Shown here: piece after piece, positions 43,980 to 54,093 of the stretch
Layout: each line of letters starts with the position of its first letter
How positions within the stretch are numbered: position 1 is the stretch's first letter
Assembly (NCBI RefSeq): GCF_000379625.1
Contig: NZ_KB903218.1
Span: 496,001 to 560,000 of the forward strand
DNA length: 64,000 nt
Direction: 5' to 3'
Origin: Actinomycetospora chiangmaiensis DSM 45062
GTDB lineage: Bacteria; Actinomycetota; Actinomycetes; Mycobacteriales; Pseudonocardiaceae
The notes under the pieces: generated by a model
Databases searched by the model: none
Told to the model about the DNA's origin: nothing
Seen by the model: the letters and a program-made list of their open reading frames with translations, nothing else
Made by a program: the position numbers and the translations under genes

Positions 43980-45542
43980 TCAGCGGTCGAGCATGGCCTC
44001 CTCGTAGTCGAGTTCGCGGAGCAGCTCACGCATGGCGGACTCGTCGAGACGCCCCATGTCGCGGAAACGGACGAAGGTCCGGCGCTCGGCGTCGAGCATG
44101 GCGCGGCGCAGCCGGACGAACGCCACCGAGGGCGATTCGCCGATCTCCTCGGCGGGGCGGCCGAGCCGTTCCCAGGCGCCGTTGGAACGTTGCTCGGCCC
44201 AGGAGCGGAGCTGGTCGGTGACGTGCCCGGGGGTGCGGTCGCCGTCGATGCCGGTCAACTCCTCGAGGCGGGCCAGCGCCTGCTCGGCGGCCGCCTGTTT
44301 CGCGGCGGCCTCCTTGAGCGTGTCGGCCTGGGCGCCGGTGTCGTAGACGTTGAGCCGCCGGATCACCCACGGCAGCGAGAGGCCCTGGAGCAGCAGCGTC
44401 CCGACGGTCACCACGAACGCCAGGAACAGCACGATGTCCCGGCCGGGCATCCGCGGGTCGATCGTGAACGCCGCGGCGAGCGTGACCACCCCGCGCATCC
44501 CCGCCCACGACAGCACCACCGGGACCTTCCAGGGCAGCGCCGGTCCCCGGGCCCGGACCTTGGGCAGCAGCCGCGGGAGGTAGATCGTCGGGAACATCCA
44601 GACGAAGCGGGCGAGGATCGTCGCGCCGAGCACGGCGACGGACGACCACGCGACGAGGGCGAACGTGAGCTGCAGGTCCGCCACGACGACCGCCAGCTGC
44701 AGCCCGATCAGCGCGAAGACCAGGGCCTCGAGCAGGCGGTCGAGCGCCTTCCAGACGGCCTGGTCCTGGATGCGGGTCGCGAACCCGCCCTCGTTGGACT
44801 TGTGCCCGAGGTAGAGCCCCGCGATCACGACGGCGAGCACCCCCGAGCAGTGCAGGTCCTCGGCGAGCAGGTAGATCGCGAACGGCACGACGAGGCCGAC
44901 CGCGCTCTCCAGGGACGAGTCCCCGAGCCGCAGCCGCAGGCGGTGGATCACCCAGCCGGCGGCCGCTCCGAGCGCGATGCCGCCCGCTGCGGCCAGCACG
45001 AACTCGCCGATGCCCTCCCACGGCGACGCGCCCGTCCCGAGGGCCACCGCGAGCAGCACCCGGAACAGGGTCAGCGCCGTCGCGTCGTTGAGGAGGCTCT
45101 CGCCCTCGAGGACGGTCATCATGCGGCGGTTCAGCCCGAGGCGGCGCCCGATCGAGGCCGCGGCGACGGCGTCCGGCGGTGCGACCACGGCGCCCAGCAC
45201 CAGTGCGCTCGCGAGCGGGAGCCCGGGTACGACCCACCACGCGACGAGACCCACGGCCGCCGTCGTGAAGATGACGAGACCGAACGCGAGCTGGCCGATG
45301 CGGTTGAGGTTCTCCCGGATGCGCAGGGCCGAGGACTCGAGCGCGGCGGAGTAGAGCAGCGGCGGGAGGACGAGGAACAGGACGAGGTCGGGGTCCAGCG
45401 GCACGTTGGGGATGCCGGGGACGAAGGACAGCACGAGGCCGACCAGCACGAGCAGCAACGGGGAGGAGACGCGGAACCGGTCGGCGAGGGCGGTGACCGC
45501 GAGCGAGACGACGAGGACGATCAGCAGGGCGAGCCCGTTCAC
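43980..45542 (-). CDS. Na+/H+ antiporter, CPA1 family
   Basis: A 520-residue cation/proton antiporter with about twelve spans followed by a cytoplasmic helical tail of about 120 residues. The transport-core motifs are visible: VLFLVLPPLLYSAALESS, GAVVAPPDAVAAASIG with the ion-binding Asp, and VLEGESLLNDATALTLF. LSWAGMRGVVTLAAAF is the conserved Arg-containing helix. GTG 45542 overlaps the stop of the upstream methyltransferase gene on this strand (GTGA), so they are coupled. Confidence 0.93.
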   Translation of the reverse strand: MNGLALLIVLVVSLAVTALADRFRVSSPLLLVLVGLVLSFVPGIPNVPLDPDLVLFLVLPPLLYSAALESSALRIRENLNRIGQLAFGLVIFTTAAVGLVAWWVVPGLPLASALVLGAVVAPPDAVAAASIGRRLGLNRRMMTVLEGESLLNDATALTLFRVLLAVALGTGASPWEGIGEFVLAAAGGIALGAAAGWVIHRLRLRLGDSSLESAVGLVVPFAIYLLAEDLHCSGVLAVVIAGLYLGHKSNEGGFATRIQDQAVWKALDRLLEALVFALIGLQLAVVVADLQLTFALVAWSSVAVLGATILARFVWMFPTIYLPRLLPKVRARGPALPWKVPVVLSWAGMRGVVTLAAAFTIDPRMPGRDIVLFLAFVVTVGTLLLQGLSLPWVIRRLNVYDTGAQADTLKEAAAKQAAAEQALARLEELTGIDGDRTPGHVTDQLRSWAEQRSNGAWERLGRPAEEIGESPSVAFVRLRRAMLDAERRTFVRFRDMGRLDESAMRELLRELDYEEAMLDR

Positions 45543-46171
45543 GGGGCGGTCCTCCCTCGACGGTGGACGCTCACCGCGTAGCCGCCCCCGGTGTACGGCT
45601 CGTGGCCGTCCCAGTCGGCGGTGCGCGTGAGCAGCTGGAGGCCGGCGCCGACGGCGGCCGTGTCGTAGGCGTGCAGGTCGGGGAACGGCACGCCGTCGGG
45701 GAGCATGAAGGGGACGTGCTCGTCGTCGAGCCCGAACCCCAGCACGAGGAGCCCGCCCGGGCGCAGGTGCGCGGCCAGCCGGGCGATCACCCGCGCGTGC
45801 GTGCCGGGGGTGAGCAGCGGCCAGAGGTTGCCGGCCCCCACCACGAGGTCGACGCGGCGGCCGAGGTCGAGCGTCGCGAGGTCACGGAGGTGCCAGCGCA
45901 GTCCCGGGGCGGCGCGGCGGGCCTCGTCGAGCATCGAGACGTCGAGGTCGACGCCGTCCACGCGGTGGCCGAGTTCCGCGAGGTGGACGGCGACGCGGCC
46001 GGTCCCGCACCCGGCGTCGAGCACGTCGGACGGCGTCCCGTCGAGCAGCGCGTGGACCCGCCGGGCCTCACCGTGCAGATCGGCGCCCGCCGCGGCCATC
46101 GTCGCGAAACGCTCCGCGTAGCCGGGTCCGGCGGTCCCTCCGGTGACGGTGAGCCAGGGGTTGTCGGGCAC
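45539..46171 (-). CDS. Class I SAM-dependent methyltransferase
   Basis: A 210-residue methyltransferase. SAM motif I is VLDAGCGTGRVAVHLAELG, followed by DGVDLDVSMLDEARR and the motif DLVVGAGNLWPLL. LRPGGLLVLGFGLD is the typical strand before the C-terminal end. The substrate is unknown. Its ATG lies just beyond a 31-bp tandem repeat, and its stop overlaps the antiporter start. Confidence 0.87.
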   Translation of the reverse strand: MPDNPWLTVTGGTAGPGYAERFATMAAAGADLHGEARRVHALLDGTPSDVLDAGCGTGRVAVHLAELGHRVDGVDLDVSMLDEARRAAPGLRWHLRDLATLDLGRRVDLVVGAGNLWPLLTPGTHARVIARLAAHLRPGGLLVLGFGLDDEHVPFMLPDGVPFPDLHAYDTAAVGAGLQLLTRTADWDGHEPYTGGGYAVSVHRRGRTAP

Positions 46172-46181
46172 CGGCGCATGT

Positions 46182-46262
46182 TAGTGCCGGGGCGAGCGCA
46201 GCGACGGGGATCTAGTGCCGGGGCGAGCGCAGCGACGGGGATCTAGTGCCGGGGCGGGCGCG
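46182..46262. repeat. 31-bp tandem repeat, about 2.6 units, overlapping a gene end
   Basis: Units 46182-46212 and 46213-46243 are identical, and a third, partly diverged unit runs from 46244. Each begins TAGTGCCGGGGCG. Unit 3 encodes the last residues (PPRH) and the stop codon of the acetyltransferase gene on the minus strand, so the repeat looks like a tandem duplication of that gene's 3' end. Confidence 0.9.
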
Positions 46263-46809
46263 GCGACGGCGGATCGGACCGGTCGCGGCGGTACACCCGG
46301 TGATCCGGTGGGTCGACGGGGTTGTCGGGCGTCGCCCGCGCGTGCCCGACGAACCGGAACCCGGCCTTCTCGAGCACCCGGTGGGAGGCGCGGTTGCCGA
46401 CCGCGACCGGGACGAGCAGGCACCCGGCGTCGGGATGCGCGGCGAAGGTGTCGGTGGCGAGCGCGGCGACCAGCACGCTGCCGAGGCCGTGCCCGATGTC
46501 GGCGGGGTCGCCGACGAGGTAGTCGATCGTCATGGCGTCGGTCGGGACGTCGATCTGCCCCGCGTACTCCGTCAGCTCGTCCGGGTAGGCGTGCCAGAAC
46601 GAGCGCTGGCAGAGGCCCAGGGGGCGTCCGTCGAGGTCGGCGACGAGGTCCTCGGCCGGTTCCTCACCGCGCAGGGTCGGTCCGAAGTCCCGCTCGACCG
46701 CCTCGGGGCGCGGGTCGTGCGCCCACCACCGCGCCACGTGGGGCTCGGCGAGCCAGCGCCCGATCAGCGGGAAGTCGTCGGCCGTCACGGGCCGGAAGGT
46801 CACGCCCAC
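46243..46809 (-). CDS. GNAT acetyltransferase, AAC(6')-Ib/RimJ-like
   Basis: A 188-residue acetyltransferase. The layout TADDFPLIGRWLAEPHVARW, then MTIDYLVGDP, then IGHGLGSVLVAAL (acetyl-CoA loop) and ASHRVLEKAGFRFVG matches aminoglycoside 6'-N-acetyltransferase-type GNAT proteins. Many chromosomal homologues act on other amines, so resistance is not implied. The start is uncertain: GTG 46809 or 46803; no good Shine-Dalgarno site precedes either. The stop lies in the 31-bp repeat. Confidence 0.82.
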   Translation of the reverse strand: MGVTFRPVTADDFPLIGRWLAEPHVARWWAHDPRPEAVERDFGPTLRGEEPAEDLVADLDGRPLGLCQRSFWHAYPDELTEYAGQIDVPTDAMTIDYLVGDPADIGHGLGSVLVAALATDTFAAHPDAGCLLVPVAVGNRASHRVLEKAGFRFVGHARATPDNPVDPPDHRVYRRDRSDPPSPRPPRH

Positions 46810-46969
46810 GGCGGACAGCCAACGCTTCCCGACGACGGGTCGCACCCGATTTCGCGGGCGGGGACCCGTGCGACGATGCGGCGACGCCCGCGCTCGGTCC
46901 GACGATCACGGTCCGACGCCCGGGAGGTGATCGGGGAACGGCCGGACCGGGGCCGACGTGGAGCAGTCC

Positions 46970-47001
46970 ACATGCGCATGCGTGCATGTATGGTGCGCGG
47001 T
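46970..47001 (+). promoter_or_regulatory. Operator-like inverted repeat and leaderless -10 of the CDF exporter gene
   Basis: ACATGC-N8-GCATGT (46970-46989) touches TATGGT (46989-46994), which is followed by seven bases and ATG 47002. A metal-sensing regulator of the ArsR or similar type could bind the repeat and occlude the -10. The identity of the regulator is unknown. The rest of the 46810-46969 gap shows no clear element. Confidence 0.5.
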
Positions 47002-47994
47002 ATGGGGCACGACCACGGGCACGGACATGGCCACGGTCATGGCCACGGAGCCGCGACGGACGGCCGTCGGCTGACCGTGGCCCTGGTCATCACCGCTCTC
47101 GTCCTCGTGTCCGGAGCGGTCGGGGCGTGGGTCACCGGGTCGCTGTCGCTGCTCGCCGACCTCGGGCACCAGGTCACCGACGTGGCGGCGCTGGTCACGG
47201 CCGTCGTCGCCGCCCGCCTGGCGCAGCGCCCGCCGAGCGCACGCCGGACCTTCGGGCTCGGGCGCAGCGAGGTGCTGGGCGCCGCGGTCAACGCGTTGGC
47301 CCTGCTCGCCGTGACGGTGTGGGTCGCCGTCGAGGCGGTGGAGCGCCTGCTCGCGGCCGCGCCCCCGGAGGTGCCGGGGTTCGCGCTGCTGGTCTTCGGT
47401 GCGGTCGGCCTCGTCGGGAACCTCGTCTCGCTCGCCGTGCTCTCCGGGGGGAGCGGCTCGCTCAACGTGCGGGGTGCGGCGCTGCACGTGCTCGGCGACG
47501 CGCTCGGCTCGGTCGCGGTGATGGTGGCGGCCGGCGTGCTGCTGCTGACCGGTTGGCCGTACGCGGACGTCGTGGCCTCGCTGGTGATCGTCGCGATCCT
47601 CGTGCCGAGGACGGTCGCGCTGCTCTCCACCACCGCCCACGTCCTGCTCGAGGGCGCGCCCCCCGGGATCGACGTCGACGACGTGCGCGCCGCCCTGCTG
47701 GCCGTGCCCGGGGTCCGCGCGGTGCACGATCTGCACGTGTGGGTCATCTCCGACCGCACCCCGGCCGCGTCGGCGCACCTCGTGGTCGACGACGGCACCA
47801 CGTCGCACTGCGAGGGCCGGGCCGCGGACTCGAGCGTGCTCGACCGGGCCGCCGCGGCCCTGCGCGACGAGTTCGGGCTCGATCACTCCACGTTGCAGAT
47901 CGAGACGCCCGAGCACGCCGACCACGAGGAGCACTGTGCTCCGCCGCCCGTCCGGGCTGCCGTTAACGACCCTGTGACACCGCGGCAAAGCTGA
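47002..47994 (+). CDS. Cation diffusion facilitator (zinc-type) metal exporter
   Basis: A 330-residue CDF transporter that exports Zn2+ or a similar ion by proton exchange. A His-rich leader (MGHDHGHGHGHGHGHG) precedes six spans. The transport-site residues are H56 and D60 in LLADLGHQVTDVA and H162 and D166 in ALHVLGDALGS, the HxxxD pairs of zinc/cadmium-selective members. The cytoplasmic domain from about residue 215 ends in a His/Glu/Cys-rich tail (HADHEEHC). ATG 47002 is taken because TATGGT ends 7 nt before it; ATG 46990 is an alternative. Confidence 0.92.
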   Translation: MGHDHGHGHGHGHGHGAATDGRRLTVALVITALVLVSGAVGAWVTGSLSLLADLGHQVTDVAALVTAVVAARLAQRPPSARRTFGLGRSEVLGAAVNALALLAVTVWVAVEAVERLLAAAPPEVPGFALLVFGAVGLVGNLVSLAVLSGGSGSLNVRGAALHVLGDALGSVAVMVAAGVLLLTGWPYADVVASLVIVAILVPRTVALLSTTAHVLLEGAPPGIDVDDVRAALLAVPGVRAVHDLHVWVISDRTPAASAHLVVDDGTTSHCEGRAADSSVLDRAAAALRDEFGLDHSTLQIETPEHADHEEHCAPPPVRAAVNDPVTPRQS

Positions 47995-48028
47995 CCTCAT
48001 CGCGCTCACCCAGGCTTCACGGCGCGCC

Positions 48029-48040
48029 ACCCGATCGGGT
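48029..48040. promoter_or_regulatory. Perfect 12-bp palindrome before the NCS1 gene
   Basis: ACCCGATCGGGT lies 24 nt before the start codon of the NCS1 transporter. It could be an operator for the urea gene region or a chance GC-rich palindrome; CCCGATCGGG also occurs before csbD. Confidence 0.3.
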
Positions 48041-48064
48041 CGGCCGAGGCGAAGGGGTGCGCTG

Positions 48065-49702
48065 ATGTCGCAGGACGTGGAGGCGCCGGCGGCGGCGCCA
48101 CCGGCCAAGGCCAACGAGACGCTCGAGGACTACACCCTCCGGTTCGCCCCGCGCAGTTACCGGAAGTGGTCCACGGCCGTCGTCGCCACCTCCGCGCTGG
48201 GCGGGATCGCGTATCTCGCGGACTTCGCCATCGGCGCCAACATCGGCATCTCCTACGGCACGGTGAACGCGCTGTGGGGGATCGGCGTGTTCGCCGTCGT
48301 GATCTTCCTGTCCGGGTTCCCGCTGGCCTACTACGCCGCGCGCTACAACCTCGATCTGGACCTCATCACCCGGGGCAGCGGCTTCGGCTACTACGGCTCC
48401 GTCGTCACGAACATCATCTTCGCGACGTTCACGTTCATCTTCTTCGCCCTCGAGGGCTCGATCATGGCGCAGGGCCTGGAACTCGGGCTCGGTCTGCCGT
48501 TGTGGGCGGGCTACGCGCTCTCGACGATGATCATCTTCCCGCTGGTCGTCTACGGGATGAGCCTGCTCTCGAAACTGCAGCTCTGGACGACGCCGCTGTG
48601 GCTCGTCCTCATGGTCGCGCCGTTCGTCTACCTGCTGCTGAGCCACCCGGACTCGGTGCAGACGTTCTTCGCCTACCAGGGCGAGGAGGGCAAGGGCACG
48701 CCGTCGCTCGGCGCCGTCATGCTCGCCGCCGGCGTCTGCCTCTCGCTGATCGCGCAGATCGCCGAGCAGATCGACTACCTGCGGTTCATGCCGCCGAAGA
48801 CGCCCGAGAACTCACGGCGCTGGTGGACCGCCGTCGTCCTCGCGGGCCCGGGCTGGGTGATCTTCGGGGCGGCCAAGCAGGTCGTCGGCCTGTTCCTCGC
48901 GGTGTACCTGCTCGCGAACGTGGCGGGGGCCGCGGAGTTCGCGAACGAGCCGGTCCGCCAGTTCGTCGCGATCTACAACGACATCCTGCCCGGCTGGCTG
49001 GCGCTCACCCTCGCGGTGATCCTCGTCGTCATCAGTCAGATCAAGATCAACGTGACGAACGCGTACTCCGGGTCGCTCGCGTGGACCAACTCGTTCACCC
49101 GCGTCACGAAGTACTACCCGGGCCGGCTCGTGTTCCTCGGCGTGAACCTCGTGATCGCGCTGATCCTCATGGAAGCGAACATGTTCGACTTCCTGAACAC
49201 GATCCTCGGGTTCTACGCGAACTGCGGCATGTCGTGGGTGGTCGTCGTCGCCACCGACATCGCGATCAACAAGTACGTGCTCGGGCTCTCGCCGAAGCAG
49301 CCGGAGTTCCGCCGCGGCATGATCCCGAACGTCAACCCCGTCGGGTTCGGTTCCATGATCGTCTCGGCCGGTGTCTCGATCCTCGCGTTCTTCGGCGTCC
49401 TCGGATCGACGCTCGCGTCGTACTCGCCGCTGGTCGCGATCGGGCTCGCCTTCGTGCTGCCGCCGGTCCTCGCGATGGCCACGCGGGGCCGGTACTACCT
49501 GCGCCGTCCCGACGACGGGATCGACTCGCCGATGCTCGACGGGCACGGCAACCCGTCGGCGGAGACCCTGCACTGCCAGGTCTGCGACCAGGACTTCGAG
49601 CGGCCCGACATGACCGCCTCGGGCACCGGCAGCGGTCACGTCTGCTCGCTGTGCCTGTCCACCGACCGCAGCGGTACCCACGTGCTGCCGGCCTCCCCGT
49701 AG
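48065..49702 (+). CDS. NCS1-type permease with C-terminal zinc-ribbon-like tail
   Basis: A 545-residue membrane protein with about twelve spans in the NCS1 (purine/cytosine permease) pattern: YRKWSTAVVATSALGGIAYL, RGSGFGYYGSVV, QIKINVTNAYSGSLAWTN and YPGRLVFLGVNL. After the last span a soluble tail holds C504-x2-C507-x19-C527-x2-C530 (CQVCDQD and CSLCLST), a probable zinc ribbon, unusual for a transporter. The position 33 nt before ureA suggests it imports urea or a nitrogen compound that yields urea. ATG 48065 follows AAGGGG. Confidence 0.85.
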   Translation: MSQDVEAPAAAPPAKANETLEDYTLRFAPRSYRKWSTAVVATSALGGIAYLADFAIGANIGISYGTVNALWGIGVFAVVIFLSGFPLAYYAARYNLDLDLITRGSGFGYYGSVVTNIIFATFTFIFFALEGSIMAQGLELGLGLPLWAGYALSTMIIFPLVVYGMSLLSKLQLWTTPLWLVLMVAPFVYLLLSHPDSVQTFFAYQGEEGKGTPSLGAVMLAAGVCLSLIAQIAEQIDYLRFMPPKTPENSRRWWTAVVLAGPGWVIFGAAKQVVGLFLAVYLLANVAGAAEFANEPVRQFVAIYNDILPGWLALTLAVILVVISQIKINVTNAYSGSLAWTNSFTRVTKYYPGRLVFLGVNLVIALILMEANMFDFLNTILGFYANCGMSWVVVVATDIAINKYVLGLSPKQPEFRRGMIPNVNPVGFGSMIVSAGVSILAFFGVLGSTLASYSPLVAIGLAFVLPPVLAMATRGRYYLRRPDDGIDSPMLDGHGNPSAETLHCQVCDQDFERPDMTASGTGSGHVCSLCLSTDRSGTHVLPASP

Positions 49703-49735
49703 TCTCGCCGCCAGCCGACCCGGAGGAGCCTCGAG

Positions 49736-50034
49736 GTGCTGCTGTCGCCCCACGAACAGGAGAAACTGCTGCTGCACGTGGCGGCGAACCTCGCGAGGGA
49801 ACGGCGGGGCCGTGGGCTCCGGCTGAACCATCCCGAGGCCGTCGCCCTGCTCAGCTCCTGGATTCTGGAGGGGGCCCGTGACGGTCGGTCGGTCGCCGAG
49901 CTCATGGCGGACGGCCAGCACGTGCTGACCCGCGACGACGTCATGGAGGGCGTGCCCGAGATGGTGCCCAGCGTCGCGGTCGAGGCGACGTTCCCGGACG
50001 GGACGAAGCTCGTCACCGTGCACGAGCCGATCCA

Positions 50035-50038
<4 letters not shown>
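49736..50038 (+). CDS. ureA: Urease subunit gamma
   Basis: A 100-residue gamma subunit of urease (EC 3.5.1.5), which hydrolyses urea to ammonia and carbamate. The start [20 protein letters not shown] and the block [20 protein letters not shown] match the family, as do the ending [18 protein letters not shown] and length. GTG 49736 follows GGAGGAG. The stop overlaps the GTG of the fused ureB-ureC gene. Confidence 0.97.
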
Positions 50039-52098
<2,060 letters not shown>

Positions 52099-52168
52099 GT
52101 GGCCTTCGGCCCTGTGAGTACTTTTCCGTGCTGGGACACGGATTACTGCTCACAGGGCCGGAGGCCAC
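52099..52168 (+). promoter_or_regulatory. 70-nt hairpin filling the ureC-ogt gap and covering the ogt ribosome-binding site
   Basis: Arm 52099-52130 pairs with arm 52137-52168 at 27 of 32 positions around a 6-nt loop. The outer 20 bp (GTGGCCTTCGGCCCTGTGAG) have a single mismatch. The right arm contains the GGAGG Shine-Dalgarno of ogt and ends one base before its ATG, so the folded RNA would block translation. It may also terminate the ureA-ureC mRNA. Confidence 0.7.
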
Positions 52169-52663
52169 ATGGCGGTCACGCACTCGATCACGGACAGCCC
52201 GCTCGGTCCGCTGACCCTGCGGGCGGACGACGGCGTGCTCTCCGGGCTGTACATGACCGAGCACCGGCACGGGCCGGCCATCGAGGCCCTGGGGAAGCGG
52301 GTCGAGGACGCGGTACCGGCCGCCCGCGAGGAGCTCACCGCCTACTTCGCGGGTGAGCTGCAGGAGTTCACGGTCGACGTCGTGCTGCGGGGCACGGAGT
52401 TCCAGTCCCGGGTGTGGGCCGGTCTGCGCACGATCCCGTTCGGTGCGACGTGGACCTACGGCGAGCTCGCGGCCGCGATCGGGTCCCCGACGGCCGTCCG
52501 CGCCGTCGGGCTCGCCAACGGGAAGAACCCGGTGAGCATCGTCGTGCCGTGCCACCGGGTGATCGGGGCGAACGGCTCCCTCACCGGCTACGGCGGTGGG
52601 ATGGAACGCAAGCGCGCACTGCTCGACCTCGAGGGCCGCGGAGTCCCGACGCTGTTCGGCTGA
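52169..52663 (+). CDS. ogt: Methylated-DNA--protein-cysteine methyltransferase
   Basis: A 164-residue suicide repair protein that takes the alkyl group from O6-alkylguanine. The active-site motif IVVPCHRVIG carries the acceptor Cys; FQSRVWAGLRTIPFGATWTYGE holds the DNA-binding helix-turn-helix, and VRAVGLANGKNP the Asn hinge. Length is that of Ogt proteins. It has no role in urease and sits as an insert between ureC and ureF. Its ribosome-binding site lies in a long hairpin. Confidence 0.96.
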   Translation: MAVTHSITDSPLGPLTLRADDGVLSGLYMTEHRHGPAIEALGKRVEDAVPAAREELTAYFAGELQEFTVDVVLRGTEFQSRVWAGLRTIPFGATWTYGELAAAIGSPTAVRAVGLANGKNPVSIVVPCHRVIGANGSLTGYGGGMERKRALLDLEGRGVPTLFG

Positions 52664-52688
52664 CAGCACGGCCGTAACAGAGCCCGTC

Positions 52689-52700
52689 TACGGTGTCCGG
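52689..52700 (+). promoter_or_regulatory. Probable leaderless promoter of ureF-ureG-ureD
   Basis: TACGGT (52689-52694), six bases, then GTG 52701. It would give the accessory genes transcription independent of ureA-ureC and of the ogt hairpin. Confidence 0.5.
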
Positions 52701-53444
52701 GTGCCCGCACCGGAGCTCTGGCTGCTCGCCGACTCCCGCCTGCCGACGGGCGGGCACGCGCACTCCGGCGGCATCGAGTCGGCGGTCCGGCGTGGCCTGG
52801 TCCGCGCGCCGGACGACGTCGCGGCCTGGCTCTCCGGCAGGGTCCCGACGGCGGGTCTGGTCACGGCCGCGGCGGCGGCCGCGGCCTGTGCCCTCCTCGA
52901 TTCGCGAGGGGACGATCCGAGCGCTCTTGTGGCGCGAGAGTTCCCCTCGCGCGGGGACGGGACGACGACGGGGCCGGACTGGGAACCGTGGGACGCGGCG
53001 ATTTCGGCGCGTACGCCCGTCGCAGCGCTCCGGGAGGTCTCGCGGCAACAGGGCCGGGCCATGCTGCGCACGGTGCGCGCCGCCTGGCCCCACGCGGCGG
53101 TCACCGGGCTCGGCACTCGACCGCACCAGGCGCTGGTCCTCGGCGTGGCCACCGCCGCCGCCGGGGGTACGCCCACGGACGCCGCGGGTCTGGCGGTCCA
53201 CCACCTCGTCGGGCAGGTCTGCTCCGCGGCGGTCCGGCTCCTCGGACTCGACCCGCTGGCCCTCGCCGGGGTCCACGCCCGCGCCCTAACCGCGCACGGA
53301 CCCGTCGTCGGGAAGGCCGCCGACGCCGGGACGACGGCGGCCGGGGCCGCCGAAGCCGACCTGCTGCCCACCGCGACGACGCCGTTGCCGGAGGTGCTCG
53401 CCGTCCTGCACGCCCGATCCGAGGGAGCCCTCTTTGCTTCATAG
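52701..53444 (+). CDS. ureF: Urease accessory protein UreF
   Basis: A 247-residue helical protein of the nickel-insertion complex UreD-UreF-UreG. The start [20 protein letters not shown] is the UreF hallmark, followed by [15 protein letters not shown] and [18 protein letters not shown]. Residues about 68-85 ([18 protein letters not shown]) are encoded by a perfect 10-bp inverted repeat with its loop and look like an in-frame insertion. GTG 52701 is preceded by TACGGT at 6 nt, suggesting a leaderless transcript. Confidence 0.92.
   Translation: MPAPELWLLADSRLPTGGHAHSGGIESAVRRGLVRAPDDVAAWLSGRVPTAGLVTAAAAAAACALLDSRGDDPSALVAREFPSRGDGTTTGPDWEPWDAAISARTPVAALREVSRQQGRAMLRTVRAAWPHAAVTGLGTRPHQALVLGVATAAAGGTPTDAAGLAVHHLVGQVCSAAVRLLGLDPLALAGVHARALTAHGPVVGKAADAGTTAAGAAEADLLPTATTPLPEVLAVLHARSEGALFAS
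52903..52951 (+). repeat. Palindrome inserted within ureF
   Basis: CGCGAGGGGA (52903-52912) pairs perfectly with TCCCCTCGCG (52942-52951), with a 29-nt loop that contains CGCGAGAGT, a motif also at the start of the EG-family intergenic hairpins. It keeps the ureF frame. Confidence 0.65.
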
Positions 53445-54093
53445 ACTCGACGAGCTCGACCTGTCCGGTGGCGCGCACGACCACCCCAAGCCCGGTCGGG
53501 CGGTGCGGATCGGCATCGGCGGGCCGGTCGGCTGCGGCAAGACCGCGCTGGTCGCGGCGCTGTGCCGGGTGCTGCGCGACGAGCTCTCGGTAGCCGTCGT
53601 CACCAACGACATCTACACCACCGAGGACGCCGACTTCCTCCGGCGCGAGGCCGTCCTCGACGCCGAGCGCATCGTCGCGGTGCGCACCGGGTGCTGTCCG
53701 CACACCGCGATCCGCGACGACGTGACGGCGAACCTCGACGCCGTGGAGGACCTCGTCGAGCGCTTCGACCCGGACCTGGTGCTCGTCGAGTCGGGCGGCG
53801 ACAACCTCACCGCCACCTTCAGCTACGGCCTGATCGACCGGCAGATCTTCGTGATCGACACCGCCGGTGGCGACGACGTGCCGCGCAAGGGCGGTCCCGG
53901 GGTGGCGGGCGCCGACCTCCTGGTGATCAACAAGGTCGATCTCGGACCCCTCGTCGGCGCGGACACCGACCGCATGGCGGCCGACGCGGCCCGTGTCCGG
54001 GACGGCAAGCCGACCGCCCTGGTGAGCGTGCGGACCGCACCGATCCCCGAGATCGTGGACTGGGTGCGGGCGCAGGTCCGGGTCACCGCGTGA
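53434..54093 (+). CDS. ureG: Urease accessory GTPase UreG
   Basis: A 219-residue SIMIBI-class GTPase that powers nickel delivery to urease. The P-loop is [17 protein letters not shown]; further motifs are [15 protein letters not shown], the Ni-binding CPH in [26 protein letters not shown] and [14 protein letters not shown] (guanine specificity). A TTG at 53434 is the chosen start, with AGGGAG 6 nt upstream, and overlaps the end of ureF by 11 nt. Length matches the family. Confidence 0.96.
   Translation: MLHRLDELDLSGGAHDHPKPGRAVRIGIGGPVGCGKTALVAALCRVLRDELSVAVVTNDIYTTEDADFLRREAVLDAERIVAVRTGCCPHTAIRDDVTANLDAVEDLVERFDPDLVLVESGGDNLTATFSYGLIDRQIFVIDTAGGDDVPRKGGPGVAGADLLVINKVDLGPLVGADTDRMAADAARVRDGKPTALVSVRTAPIPEIVDWVRAQVRVTA

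Noticed and set aside
46182-46262. Possible CRISPR or attachment site
   Set aside because: Direct contiguous 31-bp copies without spacers, integrase or tRNA nearby.
46243-46809. Aminoglycoside resistance gene
   Set aside because: The fold matches AAC(6')-type GNATs, but chromosomal relatives have many substrates and nothing in the context supports resistance.
53434-53444. Frameshift at the ureF-ureG overlap
   Set aside because: Both proteins are complete, and the 11-nt overlap with a TTG start and AGGGAG is normal coupling.
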